NCBI GenBank assembly: GCA_910575435.1
Contig: CAJTGI010000004.1
Location: forward strand, 124,001-188,000
Source of the DNA: Clostridiaceae bacterium
GTDB taxonomy: Bacteria; Bacillota; Clostridia; Lachnospirales; Lachnospiraceae
DNA length: 64,000 bases
Direction: 5' to 3'
Shown here: positions 32,356 through 41,360 of the stretch, piece after piece
Layout of the letters: each line of letters starts with the position of its first letter
Position numbering within the stretch: position 1 is the stretch's first letter
Translations under genes and position numbers: made by a program
Notes under the pieces: model-generated
What the model was told of the DNA's origin: nothing
Database searches by the model: none
The model's input: the letters and a program-made list of their open reading frames with translations, nothing else

Positions 32356-33435
32356 CTAATACGCATACAGCGTGAACCTGGTTGACATAGCCATATCAAA
32401 CCTTAATGCAATCTGGTAGCCTATGTCCAAATCAAGAAGCCACTTGATCACATCAAAAAAGCTAGTGCCATTTTCAACCGAGATATTGACAATCAGCCTG
32501 GGCCGATCCCGCAAGATGCACTTTTCCCCTCCCTTTAATATATCTTCAAATAGGAAAGGAACAAATATCTTAATCAGACTGACAGAATCCTTTTCAAATA
32601 GTTCATCTAATGTCTTAACCTCTATCATCAGCTGGCTGCCGCCATCTCCCCGGGACACTAGGCTTGTCGATTGCCTGACTTCCCCATCCACATGCAGAAA
32701 CATCTCTCCCGCCTCGCTGCCAAGGCCATAGGGATAAATAGAAATGCTCTCATAATTCCTGACGCATTCCCTGAGTCTTTCCACACTGTCCGGATCAGGC
32801 TCCACCGTATAAATATGGTCATATCTTCCGCCTGTCTTTTCCGCAAATAACTCTACCGTATCCCCGACCCATGCGCCGATATCCGCATACCGCTCCTCCT
32901 CTGTCAAATGCAATTCTTCAAAGTCGAACATATCCTTCACAAGAATGTCATCTTGGAGCAAGCATTCTGCATCTTTTGTATCATTTACCATGCAGTACGC
33001 ATGAAGCGCTTTTCTTGACTGGTCATCCGCAAGCCGGCCTGCGATCTCATCATACAGTTCCCTGTGATTCCCAATCCATTCGCCAATGCCGGGAGAATGA
33101 TACTGCAGATATGGAAAAGCAATCATATATACCTGATGCACAAAAGGCAGCCCTGACAGAACTCCTCTTCTTTCATAATGTCCATGCCCTATGACCACGT
33201 CAATCCTATCATGCAGTTTTCCCAGTTCCTCCAGCGTATAAATCTGCTCCCCCTCTCCAGCGGCCTCCCCATTGAAATGATCCACATCAACAAAAAAGCC
33301 TTCCACCCCGATGCCATTCTCTGTCAGTCTGTTTTTTACTTTTATACCCATCATCCCCGCACCCCAGATATAGATGGGATTATTTGATTTTCTAAGTTCT
33401 TGGTAGACATTCTCTTCTACATCATTTTTCATCAT
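32356..33435 (-). CDS. FkbM-family methyltransferase with N-terminal nucleotide-binding-like domain
   Basis: This 359-residue protein starts with a Rossmann-like segment (NPIYIWGAGMMGIKVKNRL) seen in many FkbM-associated proteins. A C-terminal FkbM methyltransferase follows: ADIGAWVGDTVELF (~195-208) for SAM binding, YTVEPDPDSVERL, and KIFVPFLFEDILKG in place of the usual KIDVEG. That last change in a normally conserved acidic motif may affect activity. The ATG pair at 33435 has a suitable SD. A likely role is O-methylation of a sugar or side chain. Confidence 0.75.
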   Translation of the reverse strand: MMKNDVEENVYQELRKSNNPIYIWGAGMMGIKVKNRLTENGIGVEGFFVDVDHFNGEAAGEGEQIYTLEELGKLHDRIDVVIGHGHYERRGVLSGLPFVHQVYMIAFPYLQYHSPGIGEWIGNHRELYDEIAGRLADDQSRKALHAYCMVNDTKDAECLLQDDILVKDMFDFEELHLTEEERYADIGAWVGDTVELFAEKTGGRYDHIYTVEPDPDSVERLRECVRNYESISIYPYGLGSEAGEMFLHVDGEVRQSTSLVSRGDGGSQLMIEVKTLDELFEKDSVSLIKIFVPFLFEDILKGGEKCILRDRPRLIVNISVENGTSFFDVIKWLLDLDIGYQIALRFDMAMSTRFTLYAY

Positions 33436-33459
33436 TATCCGTCGCCTTTCCACTAAAGA

Positions 33460-35007
33460 TTATGCTTCCTGCTCCTGCCATTCCCTCACGCACCGAATGA
33501 CCCTTTCGCACTCTTCCCTTGGGTTGACCTCCCCAGATCGAAATGCCTCCAAGGCTCGCCGGGACTGACTTTCATAAAACGCCTGGTCATGGCAGTATCT
33601 GGATACCATCTCCGGGTATTCCTCCAAACTGCCACAGATAAAGTCCTCCCCCGCCCACGCCACATCGCAGTCTCCCAGAATGAGGACAGGCACGCCAGCA
33701 GCCAAGGCGCACACTGCCCCGCCGCTGCCGCCCTGCCTGACAGGATTCAGAAACAGGCGGGTACCACCCAGCACATTATACAAGTCCTCGCAAAAGCCAA
33801 GGCAAACCACTCTTCCCTGAAATATCCCGCCAGACCAGTCCCTGTCACTCTTGCCAATCAATAGGAAATAAACCTTCGGCTCCCGCTCCAGAATCCTTTT
33901 CATAATATCCGCAAACTCTCTGTTAATCTCCGTGTCAAGTCGATTGCCCACAATAGCCACGGCAAAGCCATCCTCCGGAATCCCGAAATCCTCATTTCCA
34001 TATTCCCTTCCCGAGTCCCGGAACTCTGAAAGTATCTGGATATCCACAAACCGCTGCCCCCGCCTTTCCATATAATCCCTCATAATGCCTGCGCGCTCCC
34101 GGTCATTCTGCATATAGCTGACCAGTATGGGCGCCTCGGAGATAATATATCCATCAGTACAGGGCATGGAAACCAGCGGCACCGCCTGTGCTAGGAAATC
34201 AGACAGCACGGACTGTCCCCCGATATGCCACACGAACTCCGGCTTCAGTTCCCTGATTTTCTCCAGCGCGTTCTTGATGGAGGCCAAGTCATTCTCCCGG
34301 ACTACCTGCTGGAATCCCTGAACCTCCACGCCCTGATAATCTATGGCAAACTCTCCGTCAAGCCTGGGGGAATAGCGTGTCCTGTATGGCAGAACCCAGT
34401 AGTTCTCCATATTGTACTGATTCACGCTCAGATAATCCACCAGCAGGACTACCTCATATCCCAAATCTTCCTTCAGGGTCTTGTAGATATCCAGAAGAAT
34501 CCGGGAGGGCGCATGGCCATCTATCAGAGTATCCGACTCCAGAACAATCAATCCTTGATTCCGCTCTTCACAGGGTATCCACTCCACTGGAAGGGAGAGC
34601 TCCCTCTCCAGCCTCCCAAGCAGATGGCGATGCAGTCTCCTGGCACCACAGTATTCCGCTGCAGGAAATCCGCTAAAGAATCGGTTGATCACCGTCTGGG
34701 TCAGAATCCGCAGGGCCGCATCCAAGGGAAGCCCCTCAGAATACAGCAATTCCCCGATCCTGTTCAATGTCTCCTCCCGCTTGTCCACCAGAAACAGGGC
34801 AGACAGAACCAAGATATGTAATTGGACATCATCTCCCAATTCCTCATCCAGCATAGAATAAATAGACGCACCTCTGTCCTGGAGGGCGTAATAATCCCCC
34901 GCAAAAGCCATCAGGGCATCCTTGACTTCGGGGGAATTTTCATTCTCGCGCACAAGATTATAGAAATCCACAAAGTCAAACAAAAGATGTTCCATCTCTT
35001 CCCGCAT
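33460..35007 (-). CDS. GT-B-type glycosyltransferase with N-terminal helical domain (paralogue B)
   Basis: This 515-residue protein is homologous over its length to 20977-22548: an N-terminal helical part with YYALQDRGASIYSML (against YFALRKAGVDVLAQF), then VLESDTLIDGHAPSRI, HIGGQSVLSDFLAQ, AIVGNRLDTEINREF and LFLNPVRQGGSGGAVCAL. The GT-B assignment rests on the C-terminal pattern. Its start overlaps the end of the upstream aminotransferase gene by 32 bases. Two paralogues in two sub-operons probably attach two different sugars or act at different positions. Confidence 0.72.
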   Translation of the reverse strand: MREEMEHLLFDFVDFYNLVRENENSPEVKDALMAFAGDYYALQDRGASIYSMLDEELGDDVQLHILVLSALFLVDKREETLNRIGELLYSEGLPLDAALRILTQTVINRFFSGFPAAEYCGARRLHRHLLGRLERELSLPVEWIPCEERNQGLIVLESDTLIDGHAPSRILLDIYKTLKEDLGYEVVLLVDYLSVNQYNMENYWVLPYRTRYSPRLDGEFAIDYQGVEVQGFQQVVRENDLASIKNALEKIRELKPEFVWHIGGQSVLSDFLAQAVPLVSMPCTDGYIISEAPILVSYMQNDRERAGIMRDYMERRGQRFVDIQILSEFRDSGREYGNEDFGIPEDGFAVAIVGNRLDTEINREFADIMKRILEREPKVYFLLIGKSDRDWSGGIFQGRVVCLGFCEDLYNVLGGTRLFLNPVRQGGSGGAVCALAAGVPVLILGDCDVAWAGEDFICGSLEEYPEMVSRYCHDQAFYESQSRRALEAFRSGEVNPREECERVIRCVREWQEQEA

Positions 35008-36130
35008 CCCTGTGCTCCTTTCCTCTCTGGTCCATCAGAACGCCGACAATCCTTTCCACATCCCCCAATTCCAATTCACCATAAAGGGGCAGCACTAGTA
35101 TCCTGTCTGATGCATAACGAGCATTGGGCAATTCCACATCATAGTATTTATTGCGAAAGCATGCCTGGTCTGATGCCAGCGGATAGAAATACTTGCGTCC
35201 ATGAATCCCTTCTTCACCCAGGGCATCGTACACCTGATCTCTCGTACATCCAAACTCCTCTTCTACTAAAATAGGAAAATATGCATAATTCCTGGTGGCA
35301 TCCTCCCTGCCCCGCACCATCCGAATGCCCGGGCAATCTGCCAGCAGTTCCTGGTACTTCTCCACAACCTTTTTCCTCTTCTCCCTCTCTTCCCTGATGT
35401 GGGCCAGATTGCACAGCCCCATGGCGGCACAGAACTCATTCATCTTCGCATTGGCTCCCACCTCAGCCACCACTTCCTCGGAGCGGATGCCAAAATTTTT
35501 CAGATTATAAAGAGTGCGGTACAGGTCAGGGTTGTGAAAGCCCACCGCCCCGCCCTCTATACTGTGAAAAACCTTGGTAGCATGAAAACTAAATATAGAG
35601 GCATCTCCAAAAGTGCCGATGCCCCTCCCCTGATGAGTCACGCCAAAGGCATGGGCCGCATCGTAAATCACTGGCAGATTATATTTGTCTGCCAGCTGCT
35701 GAATGCGTTCTACCCCGCACACATTCCCGTACACGTGTACCGGAAGAATCGCCACGGTCCTTTCCGTCACCAGTGCCTCAAGCTTTTCCTCATCCATGGT
35801 CAAGTCAGACATCTTAATATCGCAGAATACTGGCTCCAGCCCATTTCGCAGAATGGCATGGACGGTGGAAACAAAAGTGAAGGGGGTTGTAATGACTTCC
35901 CCTCCCATCGGGAATTTGAAGGCAGACAAGGCCAATTCCAAGGCCATATGCCCATTCACCATCAGAGACAGCCCGTCCACGTTCAAGTATTCTCGCAGCC
36001 TCTCCTCAAATTCCTGATGCAGATCCCCCATATTCGTCAGCCACCGGGACTCCCAAAGAGGTCTGATCTTTTCTATGTATTCTTCCATGGGAGGCAGGGA
36101 GGCTCGTGTTACGAAGATTTTCTCCTTCAT
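34976..36130 (-). CDS. DegT/DnrJ/EryC1-family sugar aminotransferase
   Basis: This 384-residue PLP enzyme has VNGHMALELAL, the Asp of IYDAAHAFG (~157) and the PLP lysine in SFHATKVFHSIEGG (Lys186). It belongs to the VioA/FdtB-like branch rather than PseC or WecE, but the exact sugar is not readable. The start at 36130 follows AGGGAGG; a longer frame to 36205 is not family-like. It is the second gene after pseB, so it may compete for or use a different 4-keto sugar. Confidence 0.8.
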   Translation of the reverse strand: MKEKIFVTRASLPPMEEYIEKIRPLWESRWLTNMGDLHQEFEERLREYLNVDGLSLMVNGHMALELALSAFKFPMGGEVITTPFTFVSTVHAILRNGLEPVFCDIKMSDLTMDEEKLEALVTERTVAILPVHVYGNVCGVERIQQLADKYNLPVIYDAAHAFGVTHQGRGIGTFGDASIFSFHATKVFHSIEGGAVGFHNPDLYRTLYNLKNFGIRSEEVVAEVGANAKMNEFCAAMGLCNLAHIREEREKRKKVVEKYQELLADCPGIRMVRGREDATRNYAYFPILVEEEFGCTRDQVYDALGEEGIHGRKYFYPLASDQACFRNKYYDVELPNARYASDRILVLPLYGELELGDVERIVGVLMDQRGKEHRDAGRDGTSFV

Positions 36131-36206
36131 ATGCGCCTCCCTAAAAATTCTGGATAGTTCCAAAAATGCAGTTTCATTTTCCTGCTCCTTCCTCCGGCCA
36201 CTCACT

Positions 36207-37196
36207 CTACATATGCTTCAAAGCCTCTTGCAGCTCCTCCACGCTGAGCCACTGGGTATTATTGCCCGAATTATATTCAAATCCGTCTTCCACCGGCTTG
36301 CCCCCAGGCATGACATTCTTATCCGATGCCCAAGAGTAATTGGGGTACACGATGTAGTGCTTGTCATACTCATAGGTGGTGCGGGAGTCATCCTTCGTCA
36401 CCATCACCTCATGGAGCTTCTCCCCCTCCCGGATGCCAATCTCGCTGATGGCGCAGTCCGGCAGCATAGCCTTTGCCAGGTCGCCGATATGGAAGGATGG
36501 AATCTTGGAAATATACGTCTCCCCTCCCTTGGACTCCTCCATGGCCTTAAACACCAACTCCACGCCCTGGCGCAAAGTAATCCAGAACCGGGTCATGCGA
36601 AGGTCCGTCACGCCAAGCTCCTTCCCTCCATTGTCAATGATATTCTGCCAGATGGGAATGACAGAGCCACGGCTTCCCGCCACATTTCCATACCTCACCA
36701 CGGAAAACACCGTACCCTTTGCACCACTGTACGCATTTGCCGCAATAAAAAGCTTGTCGGACACCAACTTGGTGCCTCCGTACAGATTGATGGGATTCAC
36801 CGCCTTGTCCGTAGACAGGGCAACCACTTTCTTCACCCCCTTATCCAGAGCGGCATCAATTACATTCTGGGCTCCGTGGATGTTCGTCTTAATCGCCTCC
36901 ATGGGATTGTACTCGCAAGTGGGCACCTGCTTCATCGCCGCCGCATGGATCACGTAATCCACCCCCTCGAAAGCCCTGTACAGCCTGTCCCGGTCTCTCA
37001 CGTCCCCGATAAAAAAGCGAACCTTGCTCATATCTACCTTATTCTGATATTCGCTCTGCATCACGCTCTGCTTGAACTCATCTCTGGAATAAATAATCAC
37101 CTTCTTTGGAGTATACCTCTCAAAAATCATTTCCAGGAACTTCTTGCCGAAAGAGCCCGTCCCTCCCGTAATCAGAATCGTCTTGCCATTTAACAT
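36207..37196 (-). CDS. pseB: PseB: UDP-GlcNAc 4,6-dehydratase (inverting)
   Basis: This is the first step of pseudaminic acid synthesis. The 329-residue SDR protein has TGGTGSFGKKF (~10-20), YSRDEFKQSVM, HAAAMKQVPTCEYNP and the altered catalytic triad region ALSTDKAVNPINLYGGTK typical of inverting dehydratases (PseB/FlaA1). A strong AGGAGG site precedes the ATG. It heads the first long glycan sub-operon, 25 kb upstream of the remaining pse genes. Confidence 0.95.
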   Translation of the reverse strand: MLNGKTILITGGTGSFGKKFLEMIFERYTPKKVIIYSRDEFKQSVMQSEYQNKVDMSKVRFFIGDVRDRDRLYRAFEGVDYVIHAAAMKQVPTCEYNPMEAIKTNIHGAQNVIDAALDKGVKKVVALSTDKAVNPINLYGGTKLVSDKLFIAANAYSGAKGTVFSVVRYGNVAGSRGSVIPIWQNIIDNGGKELGVTDLRMTRFWITLRQGVELVFKAMEESKGGETYISKIPSFHIGDLAKAMLPDCAISEIGIREGEKLHEVMVTKDDSRTTYEYDKHYIVYPNYSWASDKNVMPGGKPVEDGFEYNSGNNTQWLSVEELQEALKHM

Positions 37197-37250
37197 AATC
37201 TGCCTCCTTGGATACTAGGGTAATTCATTGATTCTACCCAAATTTTTATA

Positions 37251-37304
37251 TATTTCGTCATATAAACTTATTTGCATTATAACACAGACTATGCTATTCT
37301 GTAC
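37251..37304 (-). promoter_or_regulatory. pseB promoter with conserved downstream box
   Basis: On the minus strand TGTTATAATG carries a perfect -10 (37281-37276), with TGTACA 18 bases upstream as -35. TAGTC lies just before the -10 and ATGACGAAATA (37261-37251) 13 bases after TATAATG. Every element and spacing matches the promoter at 22587-22640. The plus-strand gene at 37372 must use a divergent promoter in the same 175-base gap. Confidence 0.7.
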
Positions 37305-37371
37305 AAATATAATTCAAAAAACTTTGTGAATTATTACCAATATATCTATTCCATCCCACAAGGAGGCATCC

Positions 37372-38523
37372 ATGAAAATTCTCGTTCCCCGCTGGCATTG
37401 CTACCATTTAGATGAGGTTATCCATGTGCTGAAAAAAGCCGGACATGCTGTCCTATCATGGGAAACCTCCCCCAGAAACTACCATTATGACCCGGTCTTC
37501 CGAAGGAAATTCGCATCCACAGTGGCTGAGCGGGAGATTGCTTGCGTCTTTTCCCTCCAATATTATCCTATCCTCTCCAATCTCTGTGAAAGTCTTCACC
37601 TGCCCTATATCTCTTGGTGCTGCAACACTTCTGCAGACCAGATGCTGTTAACCAAAAGCATCTGCAACCCCTGCAATATCATCTTTCACGGAGATAGCCA
37701 CTGGGTGGCGAAATTGCAGCGGATAGGCGCAAAGAAGGTAGCATATCTGCCCTGGGCCGCTGGAACGCCGATATCTTTCAGAACGGCCTCATCCGGCACA
37801 GACAAGACGGCCTCCCTTGCGCAGACCCGAATAAATGCAGATTCCGGCACAGAGATAGACATTTCCCTCATAGACACTGCTGACCGAGAAGCCTGGGACC
37901 GTTATCTGGTTCTGATGGCAAGAATCCACCGACGGGCCAAGGGATTCCTGGACGGGCTAATGCAGGCCCAGCAGGCAATATATGGCTTTCCCTTCCTAGA
38001 GTACGCATTGAATGACGCAGTTCTAGATGCCATGGAGGCGGTGCTTCCCCTCCCAGGCCCCCGGGACAGCATCGCTCCCAGAGAAGGGCTTTACGCCCGT
38101 CAGATACTCTATCCCGCCATCACCCGCCGGGAGGTGGATGCCGCGCTGGAACTTTTGTCGAGAACATCCGAGGGGACGAAGATACGCCGCATCGGGTGCG
38201 CCGAAGAGCTCCCGCCCGCCAAAATCTATCTTCTCCCCGCTCCCAGGGATATTCAGAACGGCATCCCCGCCCAGGCAATGGAAATCATGGGCAGCGGGGG
38301 ATTCCTGCTCACCAGTTTCCAGAGCGACTACCTCCGATTCTTTGAACCCGGAAAAGACTATGTATACTATGAATCTCCAGAGGACATGGCGGATAAGGCA
38401 AGATATTATCTGGCACACCAGGAGGAACGTCAGGAAATCGCCCGCCACGGCCAAAGAACCGTCATGGCAGGACACACCTTGGCAATGCGCATCCGGGAGA
38501 TGCTTTCCATTCTCGACATATAA
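37372..38523 (+). CDS. CgeB/DUF3880-type glycosyltransferase, divergent member
   Basis: This 383-residue protein has a C-terminal segment typical of CgeB-like glycosyltransferases (AMEIMGSGGFLLTSFQSDYLRFFEPGKDYVYYES, ~303-337, then YYLAHQEERQEIARHGQR). The N-terminal DUF3880-like half includes FSLQYYPILSNLCESLHLPYISWCCN. The central region is less conserved than in its neighbours (no SFVG motif, and RINLNI is replaced by KIYLLPA), so donor binding may differ. A good SD (AAGGAGG) precedes it. It is one of only two plus-strand genes in the island and is divergent from pseB. Confidence 0.75.
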   Translation: MKILVPRWHCYHLDEVIHVLKKAGHAVLSWETSPRNYHYDPVFRRKFASTVAEREIACVFSLQYYPILSNLCESLHLPYISWCCNTSADQMLLTKSICNPCNIIFHGDSHWVAKLQRIGAKKVAYLPWAAGTPISFRTASSGTDKTASLAQTRINADSGTEIDISLIDTADREAWDRYLVLMARIHRRAKGFLDGLMQAQQAIYGFPFLEYALNDAVLDAMEAVLPLPGPRDSIAPREGLYARQILYPAITRREVDAALELLSRTSEGTKIRRIGCAEELPPAKIYLLPAPRDIQNGIPAQAMEIMGSGGFLLTSFQSDYLRFFEPGKDYVYYESPEDMADKARYYLAHQEERQEIARHGQRTVMAGHTLAMRIREMLSILDI

Positions 38524-38590
38524 CCGCTGCGCCAAGAAGATTCATGCAACCTCCCAGTATCTTTAGCAAGCAAAGGAGCACAGACGAATT

Positions 38591-39739
38591 ATGAAATTAC
38601 TTTTTTTCAAATCCAATATCTTCATGCAGGAAGACTGGCTGGAGACGCTGCAGCGGGCCGGTTACGACGTTGACCCCATCACATACGTGTTCACGGATTA
38701 TATGGAAGATGGATTTTTTGCGAAAAAATTCAGAAGGCGGCTTCAGAAGATTTCCTATGACGCCGTGCTATCCTTTAATTTCTACCCCGTCATATCCGAT
38801 ATCTGCCAGGAGTTTCACGTAACCTACATCTCCTGGATTTACGACAGCCCCATTCCCCATTTCCATCGGTATGACACTCCCTGCAACCATGTGTACCACT
38901 TCGACAGAATCGAGGTGGAAGAGCTGCAGTCCCAGGGATGCGCCCAGGTAAGCCATCTGCCCCTGGCGGTGAACACGGAGCGTCTGGACCGTCAGCTAGG
39001 CATCCTGAATGAGATGCCGGAATACCGCCACGACATCTCCTTTGTGGGGAACCTGTACACAGACCGCTCCATCCAGTCCCGCAATTTCGTTTCCTCAGAA
39101 TATATCCAGGGCATCCTCCAGGGATATGCCGCCGCCCAGACCCAGTTCTTCCACCAGGATATCGCTATGGAATTGCTGGAAAACTCCCCCTACATCAATA
39201 CTCATGCCTTTTCCCAGGATTTCCCTGTGGAATCCCTGGCCCGGGCCATCCAAGAGGAAGCCACCCACCAGGAGCGAATCCATCTGCTATGGAGGCTGTC
39301 CCAGCACTTCCCGGTGGACTTGTACACCTCGGAACATGTGGCAGATGCCGGGAATCTCCGAGTGCATCCCGCCATCGGCTACTACACGGAAATGCCCCAT
39401 GTATTCCGGCACAGCCGCATCAATCTGAATATCAACTACCGCACCATCCGCTCCGGCATGTCCGCCAGGCTGCTGGATGTCATGGGCTGCGGGGGATTCC
39501 TGCTCACCACGCCCCAGCCGGAACTGTTCGACTACTTTCAGCCACACAGGGACTTCGTGGCCTATTCTTCCCTGGAGGAACTGGAAGACAAATGCAGCTA
39601 TTACCTGAGCCATGAGGAAGAGAGGCATCAGATAGCCAAGAACGGCTATGAGAAAATAAAAAAAGCCCATACTTATGAAATGCGCTTTCCTGCACTATTT
39701 TCCGCACTCCATAAGCATGGCTCATTTACATCGGTTTAA
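38591..39739 (+). CDS. CgeB/DUF3880-type glycosyltransferase
   Basis: This 382-residue protein is of the same family as the preceding gene but closer to the consensus. It has an N-terminal DUF3880-like half with LSFNFYPVISDICQEFHVTYISWIYD (~60-85), DISFVGNLYTDRS (~145-157), SRINLNINYRTIRSGM and LLDVMGCGGFLLTTPQPELFDYF (~296-318). It follows 37372-38523 after 67 bases. Its last 18 bases overlap the convergent gene at 39722-40261. Confidence 0.82.
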   Translation: MKLLFFKSNIFMQEDWLETLQRAGYDVDPITYVFTDYMEDGFFAKKFRRRLQKISYDAVLSFNFYPVISDICQEFHVTYISWIYDSPIPHFHRYDTPCNHVYHFDRIEVEELQSQGCAQVSHLPLAVNTERLDRQLGILNEMPEYRHDISFVGNLYTDRSIQSRNFVSSEYIQGILQGYAAAQTQFFHQDIAMELLENSPYINTHAFSQDFPVESLARAIQEEATHQERIHLLWRLSQHFPVDLYTSEHVADAGNLRVHPAIGYYTEMPHVFRHSRINLNINYRTIRSGMSARLLDVMGCGGFLLTTPQPELFDYFQPHRDFVAYSSLEELEDKCSYYLSHEEERHQIAKNGYEKIKKAHTYEMRFPALFSALHKHGSFTSV

Positions 39740-40261
39740 GATTTCCTCTGCAAAGAGAATCAATTTCTCCATGCCGCCAGCCACGCCTTCCGCCAAGTTT
39801 CCCCCATCCTCTCCCTCTTCCCGGGGCCATGCCATGTACTCTATCCCATCCAGATGGGGATAATGCTCCTCGATATAAGCCACGCCCTCCTCCTGGGAGT
39901 TCAGGATGGAGATATACCAGGAATTGATGCCCGCAAGCTGCTGCCCAAACTGGCTGGGATGCCCGGTCAGATAGGTAAATACATTGTACTGGATATTATC
40001 CACCCACAGTCCGTCCATCTTAAGGGTCAGGCCGAACCCATCCCCATCGATAGAGAATACGAAACGCTTCCTGCCCGGAGGCTGGGCGGCGAAATATCGG
40101 TCAATCTCCCCCAGCCTTTCAAAAGCCCCCTCCGACGCGATATCCAGCTGCAGAGTTTCCACGCCCAATTTCCGAAACGCCTCCTGCAGCCGCCCCAGCA
40201 TCTTTTCCTTCTTTCCGTCCTCCGACGGCATCCACAGAAATAATCCCACGCCAATCATCAA
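39722..40261 (-). CDS. short DUF3880-like protein (possible truncated glycosyltransferase N-domain)
   Basis: This is a 179-residue protein. The stretch RFVFSIDGDGFGL...YNVFTYLTGHPSQFGQQL resembles the N-terminal half of DUF3880 proteins such as 49035-51530 (FIFAFNALAL...YCTQLLDHPLYHHGRL). The C-terminal CgeB-type domain is missing. It may be a remnant left where the two plus-strand genes were inserted, or a stand-alone subunit. Its stop overlaps the end of the convergent gene. The assignment is by eye only. Confidence 0.55.
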   Translation of the reverse strand: MMIGVGLFLWMPSEDGKKEKMLGRLQEAFRKLGVETLQLDIASEGAFERLGEIDRYFAAQPPGRKRFVFSIDGDGFGLTLKMDGLWVDNIQYNVFTYLTGHPSQFGQQLAGINSWYISILNSQEEGVAYIEEHYPHLDGIEYMAWPREEGEDGGNLAEGVAGGMEKLILFAEEILNRCK

Positions 40262-40272
40262 CTCGCCTCCCC

Positions 40273-41271
40273 TCAGTCCTCTTTCCCAGCCAAGATGGCC
40301 GCCACCAGCCCTTCCGGATCCCCATCATTCAGCCTCATAATCTGAATATCCTCCTCTGGGATTTTCTGGCAGATGAAAGAATTATCCTCATAGGCTCCCC
40401 GAACCGTCTTCTCCTTCAATGCCCGTATCTGATCCAGGCATCCCACCACCTCTTCCCGATTCTTTTCACCGCACATGGTCAGGCATTTCAATACGCCATA
40501 ACTGTACAGCTGGACAATGAGATATTCCACGGCCATCTGTATTCCTTTATAGTGAGGCAATTCACACACCGACCGGTAATTCGCCTCCATGGCTCCCACC
40601 ACATTCTCGTAATACCGCTTCCAGTCCCTCTCCCTGGAGGCAGAATAATCTGTAAAGACATATTTGTAAAAAATCTCCTTCACATTGGCCACATTCTCCG
40701 CCATGGCAAAGGTCTTGGTAATAAACTCAGAATCCTCCAAAGCCACCTTCTCCCGGAACTTGAGCTGGCATTTCTCCAGAAAATCCCGCCGATAGACCTT
40801 CGACACCATATATCCCCCAGAGACAATAAGCTGGGATCGCTTTTCATCATCCTGCGCTCCCGCCAGCTCGTCACTGACGTGGAGCATGGCATAATCCAGC
40901 TTCTCATTGTAGTACCCGGAATCCACAATATCCGCCCCGGTCTCAAACGCCCGCCCATACAATTTCTCAAACATCTGAGGCACGATCTCGTCATCCGCAT
41001 CCACGAAGCCGATATACTCCCCCGATGCCCGGGAAAGCCCCAGATTCCTAGCACCGCCAGGCCCGGAATTTCTCTCTGTCCTCAAGAGAACCACCTGCCC
41101 CGGATGCTTCTCCTGAAATGCTCTGGCAATCTCATAACTGCCATCACTGGAGCAGTCGTCTATCAGCACATATTCCATATCCTGCAATGTCTGTGCCGCC
41201 AAGCCCTCCAAACTGCGGGAAAGATACTCTCCCGCATTGTAGATGGGCATAATGACGGAAACCGTCTTCAT
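40273..41271 (-). CDS. GT2 glycosyltransferase
   Basis: This 332-residue GT-A protein has VSVIMPIYNAGEYLSRSLEGL (~3-23), ILIDDCSSDGS-like YVLIDDCSSDGS (~34-45) and the DxD-type VDADDE (~91-96). It ends 12 bases before the short DUF3880-like gene. The start at 41271 follows AGGAGGG; a longer frame adds 13 unsupported residues. It is presumed to act in assembly of the flagellar glycan. Confidence 0.88.
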   Translation of the reverse strand: MKTVSVIMPIYNAGEYLSRSLEGLAAQTLQDMEYVLIDDCSSDGSYEIARAFQEKHPGQVVLLRTERNSGPGGARNLGLSRASGEYIGFVDADDEIVPQMFEKLYGRAFETGADIVDSGYYNEKLDYAMLHVSDELAGAQDDEKRSQLIVSGGYMVSKVYRRDFLEKCQLKFREKVALEDSEFITKTFAMAENVANVKEIFYKYVFTDYSASRERDWKRYYENVVGAMEANYRSVCELPHYKGIQMAVEYLIVQLYSYGVLKCLTMCGEKNREEVVGCLDQIRALKEKTVRGAYEDNSFICQKIPEEDIQIMRLNDGDPEGLVAAILAGKED

Positions 41272-41360
41272 CCATCTCCCTCCTTCCTCGCCTTGCATGG
41301 CAAACCTCATTCACAAGCCAAACCTCTCATAAACCAGCCCCATTCATACGAAGCGGCGCA

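Noticed and set aside
36075-37193. Plus-strand open frame of 372 codons opposite pseB
   Set aside because: The pseB frame on the minus strand is unambiguous; this is a shadow.
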